IMG/VR virus record: IMGVR_UViG_3300030109_000603
Coordinates: 1 to 55,061 of that record
Length of the DNA: 55,061 bases
Strand: one strand, 5' to 3'
Source of the DNA: a virus
The notes beneath the pieces were generated by a model, which searched no databases, had not been told where the DNA came from, and was given only the letters and a program-made list of their open reading frames with translations. Below are positions 39,986 through 50,000 of the stretch, in pieces; position 1 is the stretch's first letter, and every line of letters starts with the position of its first letter. A program made the position numbers and the translations under genes.

Positions 39986-40294
39986 ATGGCAGTTTCATAC
40001 ACATGGTTAGTATCAAACACTGAACGCAACTTATCAGACGGTGGTGTAACAGTAGCACACTGGCGTTGTACAGGAGTAGAAGGTGACAATAGTGCATCTT
40101 CTTATGGTACAGCAGGTTTCACACCTGATGCATCAGCAGATGGTTTTGTAGCCTATGATAGCTTAACTGAAGCAAATGTACTTGCTTGGGTATGGGGTCA
40201 AAGTGAAACATGGAAAGCTGATGTAGAAGCATCTATTGCAACTAAGATTGATGCAATAGCTAACCCCACCACAGGCACAGGAGTGCCTTGGTAA
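39986..40294 (+). CDS. Small conserved protein after the tail fibre (102 aa)
   Basis: Start at ATG 39986 behind AAAAAGGAGAATAAA; the frame is open further upstream inside the fibre gene. MAVSYTWLVSNTERNL, then HWRCTGVEGDNSASSYGTAGF and LAWVWGQSETWKADVEASI. I recall this type of protein following tail fibres in marine phages. A role in fibre function or assembly is possible but unproven. Confidence 0.65.
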   Translation: MAVSYTWLVSNTERNLSDGGVTVAHWRCTGVEGDNSASSYGTAGFTPDASADGFVAYDSLTEANVLAWVWGQSETWKADVEASIATKIDAIANPTTGTGVPW

Positions 40295-40321
40295 TTTGTC
40301 AACTTAAAAAGGAGAAAACAG

Positions 40322-40543
40322 ATGGCAGAGAAAAAAACAACGCCTATTGTTATTGATGACGTAGAATATCAATATGAGGATATGACACAGGAGCAGCAAG
40401 TTCTTGTTAATCACGTAGCAGATTTGGATCGTAAGATTAAATCTACACAGTTTAATTTAGATCAGTTAAATGTTGGTCGTGGGGCATTTATGAATGCACT
40501 TACAAATGCATTAACTGTAGAGCCAGAAGAAAAGGCCGCATAA
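40322..40543 (+). CDS. DUF6447-like coiled-coil protein (73 aa)
   Basis: Begins with a short beta element around IVIDDVEYQYEDM, then a helical coiled coil (EQQVLVNHVADLDRKIKS, QLNVGRGAFMNALTNAL). This is the layout of DUF6447 from phages and cyanobacteria, recalled rather than searched. AAAAGGAGAAAACAG precedes the start. Function unknown. Confidence 0.6.
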   Translation: MAEKKTTPIVIDDVEYQYEDMTQEQQVLVNHVADLDRKIKSTQFNLDQLNVGRGAFMNALTNALTVEPEEKAA

Positions 40544-40544
40544 T

Positions 40545-40811
40545 ATGCAAGAGGGTTGGCACTTATCAAAGTCTGTACCAGTTACATTCATTTTAGCAAT
40601 TGTAATGCAAACGGTAGCATTAGTTTGGTATGTGTCAACTCTTGACGCAGCAATCAAAAACAATTCTCGTGAACTAGCTAGACAAGAAGCAAGGTTAGAA
40701 ACTGTAGAAAAAACAGTGCAGTCACAAGCTGTAATGCTTGGTCGTATAGATGAAAACATAAAAGCAATAAGATCATCTGTAGAAAAGATGGCAAATAGAG
40801 ATGATAATTAA
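40545..40811 (+). CDS. Membrane-anchored coiled-coil protein, spanin-like (88 aa)
   Basis: One transmembrane helix (about 10-29, VPVTFILAIVMQTVALVWYV) followed by a long coiled coil (AAIKNNSRELARQEARLETV and more). This is the shape of an inner-membrane spanin, but the usual partner lipoprotein is not evident nearby. It lies far from the holin-endolysin pair, so a tail role is also possible. Confidence 0.6.
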   Translation: MQEGWHLSKSVPVTFILAIVMQTVALVWYVSTLDAAIKNNSRELARQEARLETVEKTVQSQAVMLGRIDENIKAIRSSVEKMANRDDN

Positions 40812-40822
40812 GGTTTGCCATA

Positions 40823-41290
40823 ATGATAGAAGTATTAGCCTTAGCAGGTGCAGTAACTAAGATAGCTGGTGCAGTTAGCTCATCTATTAAAGCTGGTGGT
40901 GATGTAGCAAGTTTACTTCCTCATTTTGGTAAATTAGCTAAATTAGAAGCTGACATTAATTTAGCTGAACAGGGTAGACACAAAGGCCCACTAGGTAGGT
41001 TAAGTTCATCTGAAGAAGAAGGCTTTGCAATTGCACAAGCCAAGATGAAACACAAAGAAGCACAGAACGAATTACGTGAAGTGTGTAGACTATATGGCCC
41101 TCCCGGTATGTGGGATCTTGTTGTAAAAGAACAAGCTGCCGCTAGGGTAAGACAAAAAGAAGCACTAGAGGCACAAGCTAAAGCAAGAGACAGATTGTTT
41201 TGGGGTATATCAGTAGCAATAGGTGTGACATTTTTTGTTGTTGGATTAACCGCAATGATCTGGGGTCTTAACGAAGTAGTGAATGGATAA
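40823..41290 (+). CDS. Conserved phage protein with C-terminal membrane helix (155 aa)
   Basis: N-terminal Ala/Gly-rich hydrophobic stretch, then EQGRHKGPLGRLSSSEEEGF and a charged helix, with a transmembrane helix near the end (FWGISVAIGVTFFVVGLTAMIW). I have seen this pattern in marine phages, function unknown. It follows the spanin-like gene, so both may act at the envelope. Confidence 0.6.
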   Translation: MIEVLALAGAVTKIAGAVSSSIKAGGDVASLLPHFGKLAKLEADINLAEQGRHKGPLGRLSSSEEEGFAIAQAKMKHKEAQNELREVCRLYGPPGMWDLVVKEQAAARVRQKEALEAQAKARDRLFWGISVAIGVTFFVVGLTAMIWGLNEVVNG

Positions 41291-41296
41291 AATATA

Positions 41297-44200
41297 ATGG
41301 GATTTTGGAGTGACTTATCAATGGGTTTAGGTGTAACACCTAAGACTCAAGACTATGTAGATCGTACAGCAAGAACAATTGAAAGAACTCAAGGTTCTAA
41401 TAATGCTAGTACTTATTCAAATCAAATGACTAATAAAGTTAATGAAAATACAGGTCAAAACTTTCAAAATAACTACACTCCTAGTGAAGGATCTCAAGCT
41501 GTTGTAAATCAATTTAATGATAATGATGACAACGATAGATCTACAACTACTACTACATCAACATCACAACCAGACAGATCAACAATGTTTGGTGGTAATT
41601 TAAAAGATTATTCATATTTAAATAATAATCGTTTTCAAGCAAATGATTTAACTAGCGATGGTAATATGGTTGGCTATTCAAAGTATGGTCAATCTGTAGG
41701 TTCTAGTATTATTATTACTCCAGAAGGAAAATATCAATTAAATCCTAGTGAGGCTGTTAAAGACAGGCTAGGTGTAGCTGCAACAGATTTTGATACATTA
41801 GACGAAGCATTTAATATGCTTGATAGATTTAATGATGAACCATCAAATACTTTTGCTAGATATAATGCAGCTATACAACAGGGTTTAGATGATACTAAAG
41901 CTAGTATCTATGCAAACAATACTAGTTTTGGTAATCCCTCAGAGGTAACTGATGATGATGTAGGAGAAATGCAAGGTCCAGTTTATGAACCTGACGATCT
42001 AGAGGGAACTAGTGAACCCGATACTTCTGAACCTTTTCGTAGAGAAGGTGTTAATTATGTTGAACATGATGGAAAGATGGTTCCAGAAGAAGTTAAAAAT
42101 GGTTTAGAAATGCTTGTTGGGCTTCGTGATACTGACCTAAGCTATGATGTTAATGGTGATGGTAAGGTTGATATGAACGATATCTTAGGGTTTATAAGAT
42201 ATGGCACAGGTTTAAGTCAAGATGAAGCTACTGAAACCTTTATGCAAAACTTTTATACACCAAAAGATGAACCAGAAGAAACTATAGTAGAACCTGAAGA
42301 GCCTGATGTTGGTGAAGTTATGGATGATGTAGAAGAACCTGAACCAGATCCTACACCAGAACCAGTAGTTCAACCAGAACCTCAACTAGAACCTCAACCA
42401 GAACCTCAACCAGTAGTTCAACCAGAGATAATAACTCGTCCTGTCGTATCAGGAACTGATGCAGTTTATAAACCATTGCCACAAACAGACAGTGGTACAT
42501 ATACTGCTACACCTTATGATCCTGCAACACCTACATATTCAATCCCTGCACAAGTACAGCCACAAACTACACAATTCAGTCCTCAGTATGTAGCTGGACC
42601 TGTACAACAAACCGTAAGTTTACCAACTGCAGGTACTCCAACAGGTCAAACTAGGACAATTATGTATAGAAATCAAAGAGGTCAACAAATACCAATAACA
42701 GAAATAGATGGTAAGCCTATGACTTATGTACCACCCGGATATACAAGAGTTGGGGCAAGCCAACCTTTTAATCAAGGTGGACCAGTTGGTTATGCAGAAG
42801 GTGGTGATACTAGTCTAGATGCAGAGTATAACTTAGCAACTAAATTTCTTGGTTATAAAGGGCCAAAATCTAGATCTTCACTTAATGATTTTATGGAAGC
42901 CAACCCCGGTGCTGCTGCTCGTATGGGTAAGTATCAACAAGCTATGAGAGGTATGTATAAAGGTGGGGTTGTATATGCTTATGAGGGTACAGATGTAGGA
43001 CTTACTGATGGTGGTACTGCAGATGCTGGTATCTCTGGTGAAGGTGATGAATACTACGACACAACATTACCACAGTTTTTTGATGCTGTTAGCCAGACTA
43101 TGCAGCCAATGCAGTCTACTTATTCTACTATTGGCTACGATCCTAATCAAGCTATAGCAGGTACTGCAGGTCAAGTAGGAACTTATGCTCCTACAGTTGA
43201 TGCTGCACAAGTAGGTAGGGTAGAACAAGCAACTACACCAACATATACCCCTACAGCAACTTACGGTGCAGCTACTACTGCAGGTCAAGTAAGAGATGAA
43301 ACTGGTCGGTTACAACCTGTTGCAGGTCAAGTAAGTCGTGAAGCTCAAGTAGATGCAGCACAAGGTAGGTCAACATTAGATATTAATGCAGCCCAAGGTA
43401 CTGCAACAATGATGACTAACCCTGTAACTAGGGAGATACAATCAGGTGAATTAATTAGTGGTGCTGCAGACGCTCAGAAGGCCGCTAAGTTCACTGAACA
43501 GATTCAGGCTGCTCAAGCTACCCCAAGTAAACAAGCCACTGTACAGGGCCAATTAGAAGGTCTTATGCAGCAGTTTGAAGGTGGTGATACACCTGCATGG
43601 GCTGCTGGTGCAATGCGTAATGCTATGGGAGCTATGGCTGCTCGTGGTTTAGGTGCTTCTAGCCTTGCTGGACAAGCTGCTGTACAGGCAGCAATGGAAT
43701 CAGCATTACCTATTGCTCAAGCTGATGCACAAACAATTGCATCTTTTGAAGCTCAGAACTTGTCAAACCGTCAACAACGTGCTATGCTTGCGGCACAACA
43801 ACGTGCTCAGTTTATGGGTCAAGAGTTTGACCAAGCATTCCAAGCACGGGTACAAAACTCTGCACGTATTGCTGACATAGCTAATATGAACTTTACTGCA
43901 GAGCAACAGGTAGCATTAGAGAACTCTCGTGCTGTTAATACAATGAACCTAGCTAACCTATCTAATAAGCAAGCAGGTATTATGGCTGAAGCTGCTGCTA
44001 TTGCTAACATGGATATGGCTAACTTAAATAATCGCCAACAAGCTGCAGTACAAAATGCTCAGAACTTTATGGCAATGGACATGTCTAATCTTGACAGAGC
44101 ACAACAGACTGCATTGTTTAGATCACAACAGAATATACAAGCAATGTTTACTGATCAAGCTGCTGAGAATGCTGCACTACAGTTTAATGCTTCAAGTGAA

Positions 44201-44692
44201 AATCAAACTAAACAATTCTTTGCATCACTGTCTAGCCAAACTTCACAGTTTAATGCAGCACAAACTAATGCAGTAAATCAGTTTAATGTAAATTCTGTTA
44301 ATGCTATCCGTGAGTTTAATGCTAACTTACAACAACAACGAGATACCTTTAATGCTACTAATGGTTTGGTCGTAGCACAAGCTAATGCTCAATGGAGACA
44401 AAACCTTGCTACATTAAATACTGCTGCTGCTAATGAAAGTAATATGGCTTTTGCTGCAGCTATTAATGGTATGACATCAAAGAATATTGATGCTATATGG
44501 CAACGTGAACGTGATCTAATGAGTTATAATATTACATCAGTAGAATCTGGTAAAGATCGTGCCTTACAAGTTCTTTTAGGTGAGCAAACACTAGAAGCAT
44601 TAAGAGAAAAAATTGGTTATTCAGAAGATGCAGCAGAGTCAGAGTTTATGATGAGATTTTTATTCGGTGATTTTGGGGATCTCTTCGATTAA
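41297..44692 (+). CDS. Large internal virion-like protein with EF-hand/dockerin-like loop (1131 aa)
   Basis: Asn/Ser-rich N-terminus. A calcium-binding loop DVNGDGKVDMND (D284-N286-D288...D295) sits in a dockerin-like setting. A Pro/Glu/Gln linker lies at about 340-375, with KGG-type motifs (FNQGGPVGYAEGG, MYKGGVVYAY) after it. The C-terminal 400 residues are Ala/Gln/Asn-rich heptad-like helices (QAAVQNAQNFMAMDMSNLD). Size, position and the helical half fit an internal or ejection protein forming a channel in the cell envelope. No family is recognised. Confidence 0.65.
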   Translation: MGFWSDLSMGLGVTPKTQDYVDRTARTIERTQGSNNASTYSNQMTNKVNENTGQNFQNNYTPSEGSQAVVNQFNDNDDNDRSTTTTTSTSQPDRSTMFGGNLKDYSYLNNNRFQANDLTSDGNMVGYSKYGQSVGSSIIITPEGKYQLNPSEAVKDRLGVAATDFDTLDEAFNMLDRFNDEPSNTFARYNAAIQQGLDDTKASIYANNTSFGNPSEVTDDDVGEMQGPVYEPDDLEGTSEPDTSEPFRREGVNYVEHDGKMVPEEVKNGLEMLVGLRDTDLSYDVNGDGKVDMNDILGFIRYGTGLSQDEATETFMQNFYTPKDEPEETIVEPEEPDVGEVMDDVEEPEPDPTPEPVVQPEPQLEPQPEPQPVVQPEIITRPVVSGTDAVYKPLPQTDSGTYTATPYDPATPTYSIPAQVQPQTTQFSPQYVAGPVQQTVSLPTAGTPTGQTRTIMYRNQRGQQIPITEIDGKPMTYVPPGYTRVGASQPFNQGGPVGYAEGGDTSLDAEYNLATKFLGYKGPKSRSSLNDFMEANPGAAARMGKYQQAMRGMYKGGVVYAYEGTDVGLTDGGTADAGISGEGDEYYDTTLPQFFDAVSQTMQPMQSTYSTIGYDPNQAIAGTAGQVGTYAPTVDAAQVGRVEQATTPTYTPTATYGAATTAGQVRDETGRLQPVAGQVSREAQVDAAQGRSTLDINAAQGTATMMTNPVTREIQSGELISGAADAQKAAKFTEQIQAAQATPSKQATVQGQLEGLMQQFEGGDTPAWAAGAMRNAMGAMAARGLGASSLAGQAAVQAAMESALPIAQADAQTIASFEAQNLSNRQQRAMLAAQQRAQFMGQEFDQAFQARVQNSARIADIANMNFTAEQQVALENSRAVNTMNLANLSNKQAGIMAEAAAIANMDMANLNNRQQAAVQNAQNFMAMDMSNLDRAQQTALFRSQQNIQAMFTDQAAENAALQFNASSENQTKQFFASLSSQTSQFNAAQTNAVNQFNVNSVNAIREFNANLQQQRDTFNATNGLVVAQANAQWRQNLATLNTAAANESNMAFAAAINGMTSKNIDAIWQRERDLMSYNITSVESGKDRALQVLLGEQTLEALREKIGYSEDAAESEFMMRFLFGDFGDLFD

Positions 44693-44724
44693 TAAAGTGA
44701 GTGCTGACAGGAGTTTTAATTTCA

Positions 44725-45489
44725 ATGGCAATGTATACTAAATCCTACAATGATATGCAAAAGGTTTTACAAGACCCAAGCATGTTAAGAAATATATCTA
44801 AAGATAAAACAGAGTCTACTGGATTAGCGTCTAGGCTTAAGTCTGCTGCTGCTTCAACAGATGTTGAAGATCCTGCATCAGGTTTAGATCCTGCACCAGA
44901 GCTAATGCGTAGGATGCAAAAGTATAAAGGATATACGGATAATGCTGCTGAATCCAGAAAACAAATGATGGATAAAATTAAAGTTCAAAAAGCTTCTCTT
45001 GAAGAGCCAATTGAAACAGAAGATAATACTGCTACTTCTTCGTCTGAAACCTTAATGCCTAAACCTAGTAATGTTACAAGTCTTATTGATTTTATTATTG
45101 GAGAAGAAGGCTTTAAAGAAAAAGCTTATTGGGATGTAAAGCAGTACACTATTGGTTATGGAACTAAAGCTAAAAGTGCAGATGAAACTATAACAAAAGA
45201 AGAGGCTCTTAAACGTCTTAATGAAGAACTAGAGGTTGCTAAAAAAGCAGTGAGTAATTTAGAAAAAGGTTATGATGAAAAATTTACTGCTGGACAAAGA
45301 AAAGCATTAACTAGTTTTGCATATAATGCAGGTCAAGGAAACCTTAAAAAACTATCAGACAATGGAACTAGAGGCATTGAAGAAATAGGTGATATGCTGC
45401 TTGAGTATGTATATGCTGATGGAAAGAAACTTCCGGGCTTAGTTAAAAGACGACAAAAAGAATACGAATTATTTAACGAGGGTAACTAA
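44725..45489 (+). CDS. Lysozyme, GH24 (T4-lysozyme-like), probably virion-associated
   Basis: I start at ATG 44725 with AGGAG upstream; GTG 44701 and ATG 44731 are alternatives. The N-terminal 115 residues are a charged linker. The C-terminal lysozyme domain has EEGFKEKAYWD and YTIGYGT (catalytic Glu, Asp, Thr, with one residue fewer than T4 between Asp and Thr) and later TAGQRKALTSFAYNAG. It cuts the glycan strand. Its place among tail and internal genes, far from the holin, suggests it acts during entry. Confidence 0.85.
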   Translation: MAMYTKSYNDMQKVLQDPSMLRNISKDKTESTGLASRLKSAAASTDVEDPASGLDPAPELMRRMQKYKGYTDNAAESRKQMMDKIKVQKASLEEPIETEDNTATSSSETLMPKPSNVTSLIDFIIGEEGFKEKAYWDVKQYTIGYGTKAKSADETITKEEALKRLNEELEVAKKAVSNLEKGYDEKFTAGQRKALTSFAYNAGQGNLKKLSDNGTRGIEEIGDMLLEYVYADGKKLPGLVKRRQKEYELFNEGN

Positions 45490-46019
45490 TGAGCATTATA
45501 TTTGCAGCACCAATCCCCGGTCAGTCACTAACCACTGAACCAAAGAACATGCCTTTTGAAAGACCACCAGAGATAGTTGATCCTATCGAAGCTCTTGATA
45601 TGCACATCGAAAACATTACTAAAGTAGAAGCATTAGAAGATGCATTTTATTTTCTTGAGCAAGGATTAACACTAACTGCTTTAGTAGAGGGAGTTCTTCG
45701 TAGTGCTGTTATGGAAGGAATGCATAGTATAGATGTTAGTCTTATTATTGCACCAGTATTACATGAATACATTAAAGGTTTAGCTACTGAGGCTGAAGTA
45801 GATTTTGATGAAGGGTTTGACAATCCAGAGCGTAAGAAAGCAATGACTTATGAAAGGGATCGTTCTCGTGCTAGGGAAATGTTAAACGAACTTCGTAAAG
45901 AAACTGGTGAGTTTCCTGAAGAGATGCCAAAGGATCTTGTAACAGAAGAACCTGCAATGGAAGAACCAAAGGTAGAGGCTGAACAACCAGCCCCCCAAGG
46001 CTTGATGGCAAGGAGATAG
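45489..46019 (+). CDS. Conserved virion-associated protein (176 aa)
   Basis: TAATG overlap with the lysozyme gene. The N-terminus IIFAAPIPGQSLTTEPKN followed by FERPPEIVDPIEALDMH, then SAVMEGMHSIDVSLIIAPVL, are motifs I remember from marine podophages without known function. The C-terminus is acidic and Pro-rich. Probably structural. Confidence 0.65.
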   Translation: MSIIFAAPIPGQSLTTEPKNMPFERPPEIVDPIEALDMHIENITKVEALEDAFYFLEQGLTLTALVEGVLRSAVMEGMHSIDVSLIIAPVLHEYIKGLATEAEVDFDEGFDNPERKKAMTYERDRSRAREMLNELRKETGEFPEEMPKDLVTEEPAMEEPKVEAEQPAPQGLMARR

Positions 46020-46022
46020 TAG

Positions 46023-47036
46023 ATGGGATGGAGTTGGGCAGGAGCTTTAAGTGGCATTGATAAGATGCAAGAAAAAGCTTTAAAACAAAAAGAATTAGAA
46101 GATGAACGTGAACAAAGCTTACTTGGTTTATATCTTGCTAAGTTAGAGAAACAAGCAGCAACTAAAACTGGTGATAAGTATCGTAATGCTGCACAGTCTG
46201 CAATGAAACTACAAAAAAGAATTAGTGGTGCAGATCTTAGTGAGGAAGATTTAGCTTTCTTTAATAATATTATTGATGATCCATTTGCTGCAGAAGAGGT
46301 TCTTAACTTCTTAGATACTAATGTTGGTGTTACAGGAGCACCTATTCCATTATCGGATGTCAGATCAATGATGAATATTGTTCAATCTAATATCCCTGAA
46401 GAAGAAAAGATAGATTACATGAGTTTAATTACTGGTGCTGATCTTTCTGATAAAAGTAAATACTATGAACTAGCTACACAGTTAACTAATATTACTACTA
46501 CTCCGGGTCGTACAATTCTTACTGATGTTAAACCTGAAGCTAGGGTTATACCAAAAACTCAAGAAGAACTTTTTGAAAGACAGTTAGGTATCGTTTCAGG
46601 TAATCTATTAAGAAATGCTAAACAATTTGTTAAAGATCAAAATTATGATACTAACAATCAACAAGTTGTTAAGATACAAAGTGCTATTGATATGATTAAT
46701 AGTGGTAATAAAGATTCTATTCAGGTTGGTAGAGAAATATTAATGGAAGAATATTTAACTCCTGAAAACTTTAGACAAGACTTTTTAGAAAACCACCCTG
46801 ATGCGTTTAGAGGATGGGAGAAAAACTATTACTTACCACCTTCGTTAAAAGCTGGATCAGAACCTACTGAAACACCTGCACCAAAACCAAAAGCAACCTC
46901 AGTACCTGAAGCAGCTATAGATGATTTACTTCAAAACAGAAGTGACCCACAAGTTATAAAAGACTTTAATGATGCCTTTGGTCACTTAGGAACTTCAGCA
47001 GAAGAATATATAAGACAAAGAACACGAGAGCGATAA
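46023..47036 (+). CDS. Helical internal virion-like protein (337 aa)
   Basis: Starts MGWSWAGALSGIDKMQEKAL and continues as a charged helix (KQKELEDEREQSLLGLYLAK), mostly helical overall, with a Pro-rich linker near 275-295. It overlaps the next gene by one base (TAATG). Its location in the ejection-protein cluster suggests an internal virion protein. No family is recognised. Confidence 0.6.
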   Translation: MGWSWAGALSGIDKMQEKALKQKELEDEREQSLLGLYLAKLEKQAATKTGDKYRNAAQSAMKLQKRISGADLSEEDLAFFNNIIDDPFAAEEVLNFLDTNVGVTGAPIPLSDVRSMMNIVQSNIPEEEKIDYMSLITGADLSDKSKYYELATQLTNITTTPGRTILTDVKPEARVIPKTQEELFERQLGIVSGNLLRNAKQFVKDQNYDTNNQQVVKIQSAIDMINSGNKDSIQVGREILMEEYLTPENFRQDFLENHPDAFRGWEKNYYLPPSLKAGSEPTETPAPKPKATSVPEAAIDDLLQNRSDPQVIKDFNDAFGHLGTSAEEYIRQRTRER

Positions 47037-50000
47037 TGACAAATTACTTTGATAAGTATCTTGAAACAGAGCCTGTAGATACTGAAGAAGAAGAAGAAAA
47101 GGATCGTGAAAACTACTTTGATAAATATATAACAGAAGATATTAAAGTAGATTCTTCTCCTGCATTACCAGAGGCTGGTACATATACTCAAGATGACATA
47201 GTAGAAAATGACTATGCCTATTCTATTGTAGAGGGGTATATGCGTGACAGATATGGTGATGAATCTATAAAAGATGAAACCAAAGAATCTGTTGTTGATA
47301 GTTTTTTAAATAATCGTAGAGGTGTAGTATCAGGAAACTCCGTAAGGGGTTTAGCTGAGATGGATTACATTAACGACATAAAAGATGATGCAGATAAAAA
47401 GGCTAGGGCCGCTAAAGCATACCAGTTGTATGAGAATATGGCTGGTATTTTTAGTAAAGAAACATCTTTTGCTGAAAAAGCTGAAGGACTAATGGACTTT
47501 AGTAGAAGTGTAATACTTGATCCAGTAAACCTTGTTGGTGGTTTAATTGGTAAAGCTGTTGCTGGTGGATCTCTTCGTGTAGGAACTAAGGGCGCACAAA
47601 AAGTTGCTCTTGAAGCAATGAAAAAAGAAGCTACAAAAGAGACAGCTAAAAAAGTAGGCACTAAAGTATTTAGTGATGGAGTAAAAGCTGCACGTACTGC
47701 CACTAAAGGTAAGATAGCTGCATACTCACAAAATGTATTAGGTAAAACTGCAGCACAAAGACTAGCTACTAGGGCAGCTATTACAGAGATAGGTGTTGTA
47801 ACTAGTATTGATGCTATGGTTGGTGCAGGTACAGAATATATGTATCAAGAAGGTATGGTTGATGTAGAAGCACAAGAGGATATCAGTTATTTGTCAGTAG
47901 GTATTGCTGCACTTGGTGGTATTCTTCTTGGTGGAGTTCAAGCAGGATTAATTGCTAGACGAGGTGTATCAGATACAGCATTACCTAGTACACTAATACC
48001 TGAAGGAAAGACTGAGGGTTTTGTTTCTGAAGTATCTAAAACTATTGATAATTATGTAAAACAAGATAAAGTAGAAATAGGTAGAGATTGGAAAACAAAA
48101 TTAAAAAGTGGTGCAGTACTATCTAAAGATAGTAAAGATTTTGGTGTAGAGTTTGTACAAAACTTATTGTTTGGTCATGCTGATGAAGAAGGTAATGTTA
48201 TCTTAAAGGGTATGACTCAGGTTGCATATGAACGTGGATTCGTATGGGCTAAACGTTTTGAAGATGATAAATTTAGTAACTGGATGGCAGATCTAATTGC
48301 TGAAGTAAGTGATAAAGAAGCTCAAGGACTACTACGTTCTATAGAAAAAGCAACTGGCAATAAAATTAAGGTTCGAGGTGATGATGGTAAGATCATACCA
48401 AGATCTAAAGTTACTGGTCGTGACATAGGCGATATCTTTGCTTACAAACTATCTGAAGCAGGTACTGCACTTGGTGCAGCAGGTAATTCAGCCAGACAAT
48501 TAGGTATGTCTATTACTGATAAAGAGCTTAAAGATTTATACGACTCAGCTATAGATGGTGGCTTTGTAAAAGATCCTAAAGCAAAGCCCTCTGAACCTAG
48601 TAAGTTTATGGAAGGTAGTGCTAAACTTCAAAATAGATTGATCAGACTACTTGTTGCACATCCATCTACCAGTGCATTAAATGTAATTGGTTGGGGTGCT
48701 AATAGTGCATTACAAAGTGCATCAGATATGTCTGTAGCATTAATCTATGCAGGTAAAGGTACGCTACAAAAACTTGCTGGTGAGGTAGAAAAAGGTGCTA
48801 ATACACAACGTATAGCTAAAGCACTTATAGAAGCTAACGCACAAAGAGTTAGATTTTTATTAGATGCTGATATGACTTATACCGCTTTTGAATCAGCACT
48901 ACAAAGAAACTCTGAAGCTTTAGAAAAATTAAACAGTGTTCTTCCCGGTGGGATAGAAAACACAAATCAACTTTTAACTGGTGGTAAGTTTAGTGTAGAT
49001 CAAAAGCTTACTGGTTTAGCTATTGATGATAAGATTGATTTAATTCAAAAACTATCTTTAGTGCAAGCACAAGATGCATTTACTAAGTCGCAAGAGTTTT
49101 TATTTCAGATGGATAAAAAACTTAGAATTGCTACAGGTAAAGGTTGGAATGATTTTTATCGGTCAAAAAACATTGGAGATATGACACTTCAAAAGTACAT
49201 GGCATCAAAAGAATATCGTGATATAGAAGCTAGTGCTGTTGATGATACAATAGAAGCAATATTCTCTAAGTCGTATAAGGCTAGTGATGGTATAGGTAAA
49301 CTGGCTGGTTATTTAGAAGATGCCAGAAACATGCCGGGTCTTGGTATGATGGTTCCTTTTGGAAGATTTTTTAATAACACTTTAGGTTTCTTAGGTAAGA
49401 ACACTACAGGTGTAAATGTCTTATTAAAAATGGCAGGTAAGTATGAAAATATGTCATACGAGGAAGCGGTATCTAGGTCACTAGTTACTGCTGGTATTAT
49501 CTATCAACTGTCTGAACAAGAAATAAAAAATATAGGTCAAGGCTTACCTATGTATGCAGGTCAAGATCCTTTAACAGGTGAAACGTTTAGTCAACAGTAT
49601 GACTTTCCTGTTTCAGCATACAGGGCTGCAGCAAGAATTGTTGCATTAAGTAGAATGGGTGAAAGTGAACAAGCTTTAAAAGCTTTCGGTCAATTTACTC
49701 AAGACTTTGGCCTTTCAGGTTTGCTTAGAAACTTAGATAAGACACAACGTGATACATTAGAAGCTATTAAATTTATGGCTGATCCTGAAAGAAGAGATGT
49801 AATTAAAGGTATGGAAATAGTTCGTAATACCTTAGCAACTCAGTACGTTAACCCATTGATCAGACCACTAGAACCATTAAATATTCTAGCTGGTGTTGCA
49901 AGGGGTGAGGATGCAGCACCAATTGATAGGGTTCAAAATAATAAATTAATTAACAATGCATTTCGTTATGTTGATAATATTATTCCTCTGTTTACAGGTA

